A DNA stretch of 64,000 nucleotides from contig NZ_VJNO01000001.1 in assembly GCF_007096885.1 (NCBI RefSeq), positions 310,001 through 374,000 of the forward strand, written 5' to 3'. A program made the translations under genes and the position numbers. The DNA is from Streptomyces sp. 130 (lineage in GTDB: Bacteria; Actinomycetota; Actinomycetes; Streptomycetales; Streptomycetaceae). A model generated the notes under the pieces. That model did no database searches. It had not been told where the DNA came from and saw only the letters and a program-made list of their open reading frames with translations. Positions 55,456-63,907 of this stretch are shown here, in pieces (positions within the stretch are counted from its first letter, which is position 1; each line of letters opens with the position of its first letter).

Positions 55456-56214
55456 GTGAACCTGCTCCTGCTCTCCAACTCCACCCAGTACGGCCGCGGC
55501 TACCTGGAACACGCCCTGGACACGGTCACCGGCTTCCTGCCCGCCCGCGCCCGCCTCGCCTTCGTGCCGTACGCGCTCGCCGACCACGACACGTACACCG
55601 CGCGCGTCCGCGGCGCCCTGGAACCGGCCGGGATCACCGTGCGCGGCGTCCACGAGCACGCCGACCCGGTCGCCGCGCTGAAGGACGCCGACGCCGTGTT
55701 CATCGGCGGCGGCAACTCCTTCCGGCTGCTCAGCGCCCTCTACCGGACCGGGCTGCGCGAGGCCGTCGCGGACGCCGTGCGCGCCGGACTGCCGTACATG
55801 GGCGCCAGCGCCGGCACCAACATGGCGGCGCCCACCCTGCGGACCACCAACGACATGCCCATCGTGCAGCCGCCGTCCTTCGCGGCCCTGGGCCTCGTCC
55901 CCTTCCAGATCAACCCGCACTACCTGGACCCGGACCCGGCCAGCACCCACAAGGGCGAGACCCGCGAGGAACGGCTCACCGAATTCCTGGAGGAGAACGA
56001 CGTCCCGGTCCTCGGCCTGCGCGAGGGCTCCTGGCTCCGCGTCGAGGGCGAGGCGGCCCGGGCCGAGGGGGCCCGGGTCGAAGGGGCCCGGGTCGAGGGG
56101 GCCCGCCCCGCCCGCCTGTTCGTCCGGGGCGCCGAGCCCCAGGAGCTGGCGGCCGGGACGGACGTGTCCCGGCTGCTCAGGACCGAACCGCGGTTCGACG
56201 CTCCGGCGCGCTGA
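55456..56214 (+). CDS. pepE: peptidase E (dipeptidase E, S51 family)
   Basis: A 252-aa aspartyl dipeptidase: MNLLLLSNSTQYGRGYLEHA, DADAVFIGGGNSFRLLSALY, GLPYMGASAGTNMAAPTLRT with the nucleophilic Ser in GASAGTN, and FQINPHYLD with the His. It hydrolyses Asp-Xaa dipeptides in the cytoplasm. A 15-bp tandem repeat near the C-terminus inserts ARAEGARVEGARVEG between RVEGEA and RPARLF. GTG 55456 with CGGAGGAA upstream. The 3' end overlaps the convergent MFS gene by 38 bases. Confidence 0.93.
   Translation: MNLLLLSNSTQYGRGYLEHALDTVTGFLPARARLAFVPYALADHDTYTARVRGALEPAGITVRGVHEHADPVAALKDADAVFIGGGNSFRLLSALYRTGLREAVADAVRAGLPYMGASAGTNMAAPTLRTTNDMPIVQPPSFAALGLVPFQINPHYLDPDPASTHKGETREERLTEFLEENDVPVLGLREGSWLRVEGEAARAEGARVEGARVEGARPARLFVRGAEPQELAAGTDVSRLLRTEPRFDAPAR
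56056..56104 (+). repeat. in-frame 15-bp tandem repeat in pepE
   Basis: GCCCGGGCCGAGGGG (56056-56070), GCCCGGGTCGAAGGG (56071-56085) and GCCCGGGTCGAGGGG (56086-56100), then GCCC. Each codes for five residues (ARAEG/ARVEG), so length changes keep the frame. Confidence 0.92.
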
Positions 56215-57970
56215 CACCCCCCAGCACGAGATCGGTGACCGCGGGGCCGCCCTTCGCCGGGCAGGCCCGAGGCGTGTGCCCCGTGGCCGACGCCGCCAGG
56301 ACGAACGTGCCGGCCTCCGGGGCGGCCAGCGCCCAGCGGCCGAGCGTGTCCGTGGTGGTGAGCCCCGCCTGCCGGCCCTGCCGGTCGATCAGGGTCACAT
56401 TGGCCCCGGCGACCGGGGCCCCGGCCGCGTCCAGCACCCGGCCGCGGAAGCCCTCCGGGCCCGGCAGCGGAAGCGGCTCGACGTCCTCGGCGGCGCGCCG
56501 GGCCGCCTCGTCGCCCTCGCTGCTCGCCAGCAGTACCGGCGCGGTGGCCGTGCGCCGGGACGGCAGGAACGAGGCCAGGACGAGACCGGCGACCACGGCG
56601 CCCGTCGCGATGAGGAACGAGATCCGGAAGCCCTTCATCGTGGGCACGTCGACCGGGCCCGTCCGGGTCGAGGTGTGGGCCAGGACCATGCCGATCACCG
56701 CGCTCGACACCGAGGTGCCGATGGAGCGCATCAGGGTGTTGAGCCCGTTGGCGGCGCCGGTCTCCGAGGCGTCGACGGCGCCGATGATCAGGGCGGGCAG
56801 CGACGAGTAGGCGAGCCCGATGCCGGCGCCGAGGAGGACGGCGATCAGCACGGTCTGCCAGGCGGCGCTCATCAGGCCGAGCCCGGCCCCGTAACCGATG
56901 GCTATGACCAGCATGCCGAGGATCAGCGACACCTTGGGCCCCTTGCGGGCGGAGATCCGCGCGTACAGCGGGGCGACCAGCATCATCGTCAGGCCGAGCG
57001 GGGCCACGCAGAGCCCCGCGACCACCATCGACTGGCCGAGGCCGTATCCGGTGGCGGCGGGCAGCTGGAGCAGCTGGGGCAGGACCAGGGAGACGGCGTA
57101 GAACGCGACGCCGACCATGATCGAGGTCAGGTTGGTGAGCAGCACCTCGCGGCGGGCCGTGGTCCGCAGATCGACCAGCGGGGCGTCGCTGCGCAGCTCG
57201 AAGAGGCCCCACAGCACGAGCACGACGAGCGAGGCCGCGATCAGTCCGAGCGTGGTGGGCGAGGACCAGCCCCAGTCGCCGCCCTTGGTGATCGGCAGCA
57301 GCAGGAGCACCAGACCGACCGAGAGACCGAGCGCGCCGACGGTGTCGAACCGGCCGGGGGCGCGCAGCGTGGTCTCCGGCACCGCGAACACGGTCAGCGC
57401 CATGGCCAGCACCCCGAGCCCGGCCGCGCCGAAGAAGAGGGCGTGCCAGTCGGTGTGCTGGGCGACGAGCGCGGCGGCCGGCAGCGCGAGTCCGCCGCCC
57501 ACCCCGATCGACGAACTCATCAGCGCCATCGCCGAACCCAGCTTCTCGCGCGGCAGCTCGTCGCGCATGATGCCGATGCCCAGCGGTATCGCGCCCATCG
57601 CGAAGCCCTGGAGGGCGCGGCCCACGATCATGACGACGAGGTCGTCGGTGAAGGCGCATATCAGGGAGCCGGCCACCATCACGGCGAGGCTGGCCAGCAG
57701 CATCCCGCGCTTGCCGTACAGGTCTCCGAGCCGCCCCATGATCGGGGTGGCGACGGCTCCCGCGAGCAGGGTGGCGGTCATCACCCAGGTCGCGTTGGAG
57801 GGGGTGGTGTGCAGAAGGGCGGGCAGATCCTTGATGACGGGGACGAGCAGGGTCTGCATCACGGCGACGGTGATACCCGCGAAGGCGAGCACGGGGACGA
57901 TCCCCCGGCCCGCCTTCGCGCGCGGATCGGGAAGCTCCGCGCCGGGCTGTTCGTGCGTCGTCTGTGGCAT
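56177..57970 (-). CDS. MFS transporter (DHA2-like) with C-terminal carboxypeptidase-regulatory-like domain
   Basis: A 597-aa protein. Residues about 15-480 form a 14-helix exporter: VMQTLLVPVIKDLPALLHTT, PIMGRLGDLYGKRGMLL (motif A), GVGGGLALPAAALVAQHTDW (motif C-like), and GLNTLMRSIGTSVSSAVIGM. Residues about 510-585 read GFRGRVLDAAGAPVAGANVT, then RQAGLTTTDTLGRWALAA and FVLAASATGH, a beta-sandwich CarboxypepD_reg-like domain normally found outside the cell. GGAGG precedes ATG 57970. Substrate unknown. Confidence 0.9.
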   Translation of the reverse strand: MPQTTHEQPGAELPDPRAKAGRGIVPVLAFAGITVAVMQTLLVPVIKDLPALLHTTPSNATWVMTATLLAGAVATPIMGRLGDLYGKRGMLLASLAVMVAGSLICAFTDDLVVMIVGRALQGFAMGAIPLGIGIMRDELPREKLGSAMALMSSSIGVGGGLALPAAALVAQHTDWHALFFGAAGLGVLAMALTVFAVPETTLRAPGRFDTVGALGLSVGLVLLLLPITKGGDWGWSSPTTLGLIAASLVVLVLWGLFELRSDAPLVDLRTTARREVLLTNLTSIMVGVAFYAVSLVLPQLLQLPAATGYGLGQSMVVAGLCVAPLGLTMMLVAPLYARISARKGPKVSLILGMLVIAIGYGAGLGLMSAAWQTVLIAVLLGAGIGLAYSSLPALIIGAVDASETGAANGLNTLMRSIGTSVSSAVIGMVLAHTSTRTGPVDVPTMKGFRISFLIATGAVVAGLVLASFLPSRRTATAPVLLASSEGDEAARRAAEDVEPLPLPGPEGFRGRVLDAAGAPVAGANVTLIDRQGRQAGLTTTDTLGRWALAAPEAGTFVLAASATGHTPRACPAKGGPAVTDLVLGGVSAPERRTAVRS

Positions 57971-58544
57971 GCGTGCGGCCTCCGGGCAGCGGTGAGGGGC
58001 AGGGCGGTGCGTACGGTTACGGTCGGTACCGCGGGTAGCACCGACCGCCAAGTCTGTGCAGGGTGAACCTTCCTCGGCTACGGCGTATTCCGGGGCGCGG
58101 GGTGCGCGTGCGGCGCGGGTGCGCGCGGGGCGCGCGCGAGCAAGGTGACGGCGCGTCAGTTCGCCGCCTGTCGTGCGCCGTTGGACCGGGGGCGAGGCGA
58201 TCTGAAGCCGGGTGTACGGGGCACGCCTCGGTGGTGCCCTCGGTCGTGCGCCGTTGGACCGGGGTGAGGCGGCCTGAAGCCGGGTGTACGGGGCACGCCT
58301 CGGTGGTGCCCTCGGTCGTGCGCGCTCCGCGGTCGCCGCCGCCCGCCGCCCGCACCGGCTCGACGGGGCTGGCCGGGGCGCTGGAACACGTCACGGACGC
58401 GCGGCGGGGTGCGCGCGCTGACCGGGGCGGACCCGGCCGCCCTCACCCCCCGGCTACGCGCCGGCCTTCCGCCCGGCGCGCGCCTTCCGGCCGGCCGGCC
58501 CGCTGCTGACGCCGCTCGGGCTCCCGCGCCACCGGCCGGAACGC
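57971..58544. other. gene-free stretch with a tandem duplication
   Basis: Contains the promoter of the MFS gene near 57990-58060 and the 72-bp tandem duplication listed separately. Open frames such as 58017-58394 minus exist only because the duplicated units lack stops, and show no family character. Confidence 0.5.
58171..58323. repeat. 72-73-bp tandem duplication
   Basis: Unit 1 at 58171-58243 and unit 2 at 58244-58315 start TCGTGCGCCGTTGGACCGGG and differ in a few bases; a third copy begins at 58316 and is interrupted after about ten bases. Unit 2 repeats GAAGCCGGGTGTACGGGGCA. Confidence 0.9.
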
Positions 58545-59984
58545 TCACCTCCGTGCGTACAGCGTCACCCGGCGCCCCCGCACCCGCTCGTCCGCGATCA
58601 CGGTGAAGTAGTCCCGCAGCACGGCCGCCTTCACCTTCTCCCGCCGCCCGTTCTCCGGACGCGCCGCCCCCGGCGCGCCCGCGACCAGCAGTATCCGGCG
58701 CTGGGCGAGCATCGCGTCCCTTATCCGGGCCGGGGCCGCCTCCACCCCGTTCAGCGTTCCGGACGCGCGCGGGCTCCGGGCCAGCGCTATGTCCCGCAGA
58801 CCGGTGAACGCCTCGGGCGAGACCAGCTCCGCGTCGCGCCGGGCGCCGGGCAGGAACACCACGGCGGTGCCCGGCTCCTTCATCCGGCGCACGTCCGCCG
58901 TCATGGCCAGCACGTCGTCAACCCGGCTCGACGGCGACCGTTTGGCCAGTGACTGCGGCAGCAGCGCCGCCACCGCGCAGGCCAGCAGCACCGGTACGAG
59001 CCACCGCGACGCCGCCGGGAACCGGGGCGCCGCCGCCCGTACCGCCGCCCCCAGCAGTGAGCCGATGAGCAGCGCCAGGCCGAGCAGGCTGAAGAGGATG
59101 TAGCGGTCCAGGAACAGCGGCTTCTCCAGCGAGACGGCGGCCAGACCGAGCTGGGGGACCGCCAGCAGCGGCAGCCCCACCGACGCCACCGAGAGCCGGC
59201 GCCCGCCCGGCCGGCCCACCAGGGCCCCCAGGCCGCCGATCGCCAGCAGCACCCCGGGGCCGATCATCATGTGCCAGGTCAGCGGCGGTATCCAGGACAC
59301 CTGCCTGGACTGGCCCGAGGTGAACAGAATCAGCGGCAGCGCCCCCGCCGCGGCCGCCCCCGAAGCCGCCGTCCAGCGCGCCCACACCCGGCGCCCGGCC
59401 CCGCTCCACGCCAGCGTCGCCGCGTGCGCGGGCAGGATCAGCAGCGAGAACCAGTTCAGCAGCGCGCAGATCAGCACCGTGCCCGCGTACGCCACCCAGC
59501 GCCCCCACCCCCCGCGCCCGCCGAGCACGGTCACGAGCAGCAGCGTCGAGACCCCGGCGCCCGCCGCGACCAGCGCGTACGGGCGGCCCTCCTGGAGGTA
59601 GAACTGCACGGCCGGCAGCAGGCAGAGCGCCATCCCGCCGCCCAGCCCCGCCCATCTCCCGGCCAGCCGCTCGCCGATGGCCGTCACGCAGGCCGCCGCC
59701 ACCGCCATGGCCAGCACGGAGGGCAGCCGCAGGGTCGTGGTAGTCGGCCCGAACCAGTCGAAGAGACCGTGCATCAGCAGGTAGTAGAGCCCGTGGACCG
59801 CGTCGACGTGGCCCAGCATGAGCCGTATCTCGCCGGTGGACCGCAGCGCCACCTGCCAGGTCGCCGCCTCGTCCCGCCACAGGCTGCCCTGCCGGGAGAG
59901 CCCCCAGAGCCCGAGGCCCAGGGTCCAGAGCGCGGGTACGAGCCAGAGCGGGAGGCGCCGCGGCGCGGGTATTCGAGACGGCAT
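58545..59984 (-). CDS. GT39/ArnT-like membrane glycosyltransferase
   Basis: A 479-aa membrane protein with about 11-12 helices. The first periplasmic loop carries SRQGSLWRDEAATWQVALRS, the acidic motif (D/E) of GT-C glycosyltransferases such as protein O-mannosyltransferases and ArnT. Further: GHVDAVHGLYYLLMHGLFDW, QFYLQEGRPYALVAAG, SLEKPLFLDRYILFSLLGLA. A soluble C-terminal domain follows residue 360. It would transfer sugar from a polyprenyl phosphate on the outer face. Acceptor unknown. ATG 59984. Confidence 0.88.
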   Translation of the reverse strand: MPSRIPAPRRLPLWLVPALWTLGLGLWGLSRQGSLWRDEAATWQVALRSTGEIRLMLGHVDAVHGLYYLLMHGLFDWFGPTTTTLRLPSVLAMAVAAACVTAIGERLAGRWAGLGGGMALCLLPAVQFYLQEGRPYALVAAGAGVSTLLLVTVLGGRGGWGRWVAYAGTVLICALLNWFSLLILPAHAATLAWSGAGRRVWARWTAASGAAAAGALPLILFTSGQSRQVSWIPPLTWHMMIGPGVLLAIGGLGALVGRPGGRRLSVASVGLPLLAVPQLGLAAVSLEKPLFLDRYILFSLLGLALLIGSLLGAAVRAAAPRFPAASRWLVPVLLACAVAALLPQSLAKRSPSSRVDDVLAMTADVRRMKEPGTAVVFLPGARRDAELVSPEAFTGLRDIALARSPRASGTLNGVEAAPARIRDAMLAQRRILLVAGAPGAARPENGRREKVKAAVLRDYFTVIADERVRGRRVTLYARR

Positions 59985-60021
59985 GGCGGGGGCTCTCGGG
60001 TCGTGGCGTGGGCGGACGTGG

Positions 60022-60663
60022 TCAGAGCCAGCCCTGCTGCCGGGCGGCGCGGACCGCTTCCATGCGGTTGCGGGTGCCCGTCTTGCCGATCGCCGATGAA
60101 AGGTAATTGCGGACCGTTGATTCTGACAGATGCAGCTTGGCGGCGATGTCGGCGACCGTCGCCCCGTCCGCCGACGCGACCAGCGCGTCCCGCTCCCGCG
60201 CCGTGAGCGGACTCGGCCCCGAGCTGAGGGCGGCGGCGGCCAGCGCCGGATCGACCACCGTCTCCCCGGCCAGCACCCGGCGGATCGCCTCGGCCAGATC
60301 CTCGACCGGGCCGTCCTTCACCAGGAAGCCCGCCGCCCCCGCCTCCATCGCCCGGCGCAGATAACCGGGCCGGCCGAAGGTGGTGAGGATCAGCACCCGG
60401 CAGTCCGGGACCTCCTCGCGCAGGTCGGCCGCCGCGTCCAGGCCGCTGCGCCCCGGCAGCTCGATGTCCAGCAGCGCCACGTCCGGCCGGGACGCCAGCG
60501 CGGCCGCCACGATCTCGTCGCCCGCGCGGACCTGGGCCACCACCTCGATGTCCGGTTCGAGCCCGAGGAGCAGGGCGAGCGCGCCGCGCATCATCCCCTG
60601 GTCCTCGGCGAGCAGGACGCGGACGGACTTGGCCGGGGGGTGCTCCTGAGGCATCTCGTTCAC
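60022..60663 (-). CDS. NarL/FixJ-family response regulator (DesR-like)
   Basis: A 213-aa regulator. Receiver: LLAEDQ, phospho-acceptor Asp66 in ALLDIELPGRSG, Thr in LILTTFG and Lys in GFLVKDG. Output: LuxR-type HTH, LTARERDALVASADGATVAD, IAAKLHLSESTVRNYLSSAI. Downstream partner of the histidine kinase in the same operon. GTG 60663 may be leaderless (TTAGCC just upstream). Probably binds the ATGACA-TT-TGTCAT dyad upstream of the ABC transporter gene. Confidence 0.94.
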   Translation of the reverse strand: MNEMPQEHPPAKSVRVLLAEDQGMMRGALALLLGLEPDIEVVAQVRAGDEIVAAALASRPDVALLDIELPGRSGLDAAADLREEVPDCRVLILTTFGRPGYLRRAMEAGAAGFLVKDGPVEDLAEAIRRVLAGETVVDPALAAAALSSGPSPLTARERDALVASADGATVADIAAKLHLSESTVRNYLSSAIGKTGTRNRMEAVRAARQQGWL

Positions 60664-60677
60664 CGGCCCAGGCTAAG

Positions 60678-60713
60678 GGCTGTCCCGTGGCCAATGGCTG
60701 TCCCGTGGCCAAG
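60678..60713. repeat. 18-bp direct repeat between kinase and response-regulator genes
   Basis: GGCTGTCCCGTGGCCAAT (60678-60695) and GGCTGTCCCGTGGCCAAG (60696-60713), with a degraded third copy from 60714. It lies in the 83-base gap of the operon. Confidence 0.88.
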
Positions 60714-60746
60714 GGGTGTCCCGCGATTCCCGGCGGGCGCGCGGCG

Positions 60747-62000
60747 TCACGAGTCGCGGGGCAGCCCTCTGGGCCGGCAGTCCGGATCGTCCCCGGCTCC
60801 GGGCGCCGGCGTCGCGCCGGTGTCGCCGTCCCGCGCGCCGTCCGCGTCCACCGGAAGCTCGGCGGTCACCACGAAACCGCCGTCCGGACCGGGGCCCGCC
60901 ACCAGCGAGCCGCCCGCCGCCGCGAGCCGTTCGGTGAGCCCCTTCAGCCCGGTGCCGCCGATGCCCGGGGTGGGCGCGGGGCCCTCACGCCCGCCCCGGC
61001 CGTCGTCGGTCACCGTGAGCCGGACCTTCTCGCCGGTGCCGCCGACCTCGAACACGCAGCGCGTCGCCGTGGAGTGCCGCACCACGTTGGTCACGGCCTC
61101 CCGGACCACCCAGCCCAGCAGCGCCTCGGTCTGCGGGGCGAGCGGCGGCCCGGAGCGCCGGACGACCGGCTCGACGCCGGCGGCGGTCAGCGCGGACCTG
61201 GCCCGGTCCAGCTCGGTCGCGAGGCTCCCCTCGCGGTAGCCGGTGACGGCCTCGCGGATCTCGGTGAGCGCCTGGCGTCCGACGGACTCGATGTCGGCGA
61301 CCTGCGACAGCGCCGCGTCCACGTCGCGCGGGGCGAGCCGGCGCGCGGCCTCCGACTTCACCACGATGACCGAGAGGGTGTGGCCCAGCAGGTCGTGCAG
61401 ATCGCGCGAGAAGCGCAGCCGTTCCCGCTCCACGGCGGCCCGGGCCAGCTCCTGCCGGGTGGCCCGCAGCTCCGTCACGGTCTCCGCGAGCCTCAGGATC
61501 GCCGAGGTCACGGCCCCGGAGATGAACGTCCCGTACCCCAGCGTCCACGGCGGTGACGCGCTGTCGTCGCGCCAGACCGCGACCGCGCACGCCGCGACCG
61601 CGAGCCCGAGCAGCCCGACCGCCAGCAGCCGGTGGCGCAGGACCGTGCCGGCGGCCAGCGAGAGCAGCGGGAAGAACAGCAGCCAGCTGCCCCCGTAACC
61701 GATGGCCAGGGCGAAGGTGACCGCGGCCAGCGCGCCCAGCAGGACGTACGTCACCGGGCTCTCGCGCTTCTCCTTGGTGAAGCCCCGGAACACCACCGAG
61801 ACGTAGAGCGAGTTGAAGGCCAGCAGGCCGGCGCCGGCGATCCACGGGGTCGGGGTCTCGCCCTGGAAGAGGTTGGAGAAGGCGCCGAGACCCATCAGCA
61901 GCCACGGCAGCAGGGAGTACGGCGACGGCGGGCCCGGCCTGCGGCCCTCCTTCCGCATCCGGCGGCGCTCCTTGAACGACGGTCGTCCGGTCCCCGGCAT
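60747..62000 (-). CDS. sensor histidine kinase (DesK-like)
   Basis: A 417-aa kinase with five or six membrane helices (LPWLLMGLGAFSNLFQ, FALAIGYGGSWLLFFPLLSL, LLAVGLLGLAVAACAVAVWR) and a cytoplasmic core. The HisKA_3 box is RFSRDLHDLLGHTLSVIVVK, then the ATPase: WVVREAVTNVVRHSTATRC, VTDDGRGG, GIGGTGLKGLTERLAAAGG. Membrane-embedded sensors of this type respond to membrane or cell-envelope change. It sits between the permease (12-base gap) and the response regulator. Confidence 0.93.
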   Translation of the reverse strand: MPGTGRPSFKERRRMRKEGRRPGPPSPYSLLPWLLMGLGAFSNLFQGETPTPWIAGAGLLAFNSLYVSVVFRGFTKEKRESPVTYVLLGALAAVTFALAIGYGGSWLLFFPLLSLAAGTVLRHRLLAVGLLGLAVAACAVAVWRDDSASPPWTLGYGTFISGAVTSAILRLAETVTELRATRQELARAAVERERLRFSRDLHDLLGHTLSVIVVKSEAARRLAPRDVDAALSQVADIESVGRQALTEIREAVTGYREGSLATELDRARSALTAAGVEPVVRRSGPPLAPQTEALLGWVVREAVTNVVRHSTATRCVFEVGGTGEKVRLTVTDDGRGGREGPAPTPGIGGTGLKGLTERLAAAGGSLVAGPGPDGGFVVTAELPVDADGARDGDTGATPAPGAGDDPDCRPRGLPRDS

Positions 62001-62012
62001 GGTTCGCTCCCG

Positions 62013-62732
62013 TCACACGGTCCTGGCGGACCGACGGTACGAGATCACCGCGTACGCGCCGAACAACAGGAGCCAGGCGGCCAGCACGCCCACGGTCGTC
62101 GCGCCCGGGGCGCGCCCGTCGGTCGTCGCCCACCCCAGATCCGCGAACCGGTTGGCCGGGGAGAACCGGCCGACCGGGCGCAGCCACTCGGGCAGCAGCT
62201 CCAGCGGGAACCACAGCCCGCCGACGACCCCGAAGCCCATCAGGCACGCGACGTTGACGACGCCGGTGCCCTGCGGGGTCAGCCGGTAGCCGTTGCCCAG
62301 GCCGAGCAGGGTGAAGGGCAGCGCGCCCAGCCACAGCAGCAGCACCAGCACCGCCCACTGCCAGGCCGCCATCCGCACCCCGTTGATCAGGCCGCCCGCC
62401 AGCAGCACGGTGAGGATCACCGGCAGCACGGTCACCGATCCGCTGACCGCCCGGCCCACCACCGCGTGCGCGGGGGAGAGCGGGGTGACCCTCAACTGCT
62501 GGAGCCAGCCCAGGGACTTGTCGGAGGCGACGCCCGTACCGGTCGACATCGCGGAGCCGAGCGCGCCGTACGCCGCCATGCCGACCATGGACGCGGTCTT
62601 CCAGCCGTCGGCGCCGCCGTCGCCGATGTTGGTGAAGAGCAGGTACATCAGCACCGGCATGCCCGTGCCGAAGATCAGGAAGCCGGCGTCGCGCAGGGTC
62701 CGGCGCATTTCGAGCAGGATGTAACGGAACAT
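62013..62732 (-). CDS. ABC-2-type transporter permease
   Basis: A 239-aa permease with six helices: RDAGFLIFGTGMPVLMYLLF, KTASMVGMAAYGALGSAMS, GWLQQLRVTPLSPAHAVVGR, the second-half WAVLVLLLWLGALPFTLLGL and GGLWFPLELLPEWLRPVGRF. Partner of the ATPase encoded immediately upstream; the start shares one base with its stop (TGATG). Confidence 0.92.
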   Translation of the reverse strand: MFRYILLEMRRTLRDAGFLIFGTGMPVLMYLLFTNIGDGGADGWKTASMVGMAAYGALGSAMSTGTGVASDKSLGWLQQLRVTPLSPAHAVVGRAVSGSVTVLPVILTVLLAGGLINGVRMAAWQWAVLVLLLWLGALPFTLLGLGNGYRLTPQGTGVVNVACLMGFGVVGGLWFPLELLPEWLRPVGRFSPANRFADLGWATTDGRAPGATTVGVLAAWLLLFGAYAVISYRRSARTV

Positions 62733-63724
62733 CAGGCGGTCTCCCTCGCGGTCCGGGGCGCGGTCCTCGCGCGAGCGGTGTCCCCGGGCGCGGCGGCCCC
62801 GCCCGGCGAGGTCTCCGCGGGTGCGGTGAGCGCCAGGAAGGCGGTCTCCAGCGTGGCCCGGGAGACCTGGAGGCCGCGGATCAGGTCCAGCCGGGCCAGC
62901 GCCACGACCGTCGCGTCCGAGTCGTCGGTGCGCAGCAGGGCGCGGTCGCCGGTCACCTCGACGGCGACGACACCGGGCAGCCGGTCCAGGCCCTCGGTGG
63001 AGCGGCCGGCCAGGTCGAAGGAGACCCGGCTGTGCCCGGCGGCGTCCTTGATCGCCTCGCCGCCGCCGTCCGCGACGATCCGGCCCCGGTCGATGACGAC
63101 GATCCGGTCCGCGTTCTCGTCGGCCTCCTCCAGGTAGTGCGTGGAGAAGAGGACGGTGTTGCCGCGCCGGGCGTACGCCCGCATCGACTCCCAGAACGCG
63201 CGCCGCCCCGCCACGTCCAGGGCCGCGGTCGGCTCGTCCAGGACGATGAGCTCGGGATTTCCGGCCAGCGCCACGGCGAACCGCACCCGCTGGGTCTGGC
63301 CGCCCGAGAGCTTGTCGACGCGCCGGTCCGCGTACTCCGTCACGCCGGCCAGGGACAGCGCCTCGGCGACCGGCAGCGGGCGCGGGTAGGCCGAGGCGAC
63401 GAAGGAGACCAGCTCGCGCACGGTCACCCTGGGTATGGGCCGCCCCTCCTGGAGCATGGCGCCGACCAGACCCGCCCGCACCGCCCGTCCGGGGGAGCGG
63501 CCCAGGACCCGCACGGCCCCCTCGTCCGGCTCGTCCAGCCCGAGCAGCAGCGAGATGGCGGTGGACTTCCCCGCCCCGTTGCGGCCGAGCAGGGCCACGG
63601 TCTCGCCGCGCCCGATCCGCACGTCGATCCCGTCGACGGCCCGTACGGTCCGCCCGGCCCGGCCGTACGTCTTCACCACCCCGGTGAGGACCACCGCGGC
63701 CTCGTCGTCCCTTGTCTGCGTCAT
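62732..63724 (-). CDS. ABC transporter ATP-binding protein
   Basis: A 330-aa ATPase: Walker A GRNGAGKSTA, Q-loop LQEGRPIPRVTV, signature LSGGQTQRVRFAVALAGNP, Walker B LIVLDEPTAALDVAG, H-loop FSTHYLEEAD. The C-terminal 90 residues form a DUF4162-like accessory domain seen in export-type and bacitracin- or nodulation-type ATPases. With the permease it forms an exporter; with the kinase and regulator, an envelope-stress-type module. ATG 63724 is in-frame; upstream in-frame codons to 63790 are unlikely. Confidence 0.94.
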   Translation of the reverse strand: MTQTRDDEAAVVLTGVVKTYGRAGRTVRAVDGIDVRIGRGETVALLGRNGAGKSTAISLLLGLDEPDEGAVRVLGRSPGRAVRAGLVGAMLQEGRPIPRVTVRELVSFVASAYPRPLPVAEALSLAGVTEYADRRVDKLSGGQTQRVRFAVALAGNPELIVLDEPTAALDVAGRRAFWESMRAYARRGNTVLFSTHYLEEADENADRIVVIDRGRIVADGGGEAIKDAAGHSRVSFDLAGRSTEGLDRLPGVVAVEVTGDRALLRTDDSDATVVALARLDLIRGLQVSRATLETAFLALTAPAETSPGGAAAPGDTARARTAPRTARETA

Positions 63725-63783
63725 GTCTACGACGTTACGCAGAGTGAGCGGTCGGCGGCAGATGTATATGTACCCGGTCCGCC

Positions 63784-63797
63784 ATGACATTTGTCAT
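63784..63797 (-). promoter_or_regulatory. perfect dyad ATGACA-TT-TGTCAT upstream of the ABC operon
   Basis: ATGACA (63784-63789) and TGTCAT (63792-63797), perfectly symmetrical. On the minus strand TATACAT-like -10 sequence lies at about 63764-63770, placing the dyad at the -35, as expected for an activating NarL-type response regulator site. Confidence 0.6.
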
Positions 63798-63837
63798 CGC
63801 GGACGCGGAGGGTCCGCGTCCGCCGGAGCCGGACAGC

Positions 63838-63884
63838 GCGGCGCCCCGCCGTCCGGGACGGTCTCCCGGGCGGCGGGGCGCCGC
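63838..63884. terminator. long GC hairpin
   Basis: GCGGCGCCCCGCCG (63838-63851) with CGGCGGGGCGCCGC (63871-63884), continued by CCGGG/CCCGG and one G-T pair, about 20 bp in all, 7-base loop, followed by TTT on the plus strand. Likely ends the minus-strand gene whose stop is at 63908. Confidence 0.85.
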
Positions 63885-63907
63885 TTTCCCCTCCTCGGCC
63901 GGCTGCG

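Noticed and set aside
58017..58394. A repeat protein gene on the minus strand
   Set aside because: The repeated peptides only mirror the 72-bp DNA duplication; no start signal or conserved feature.
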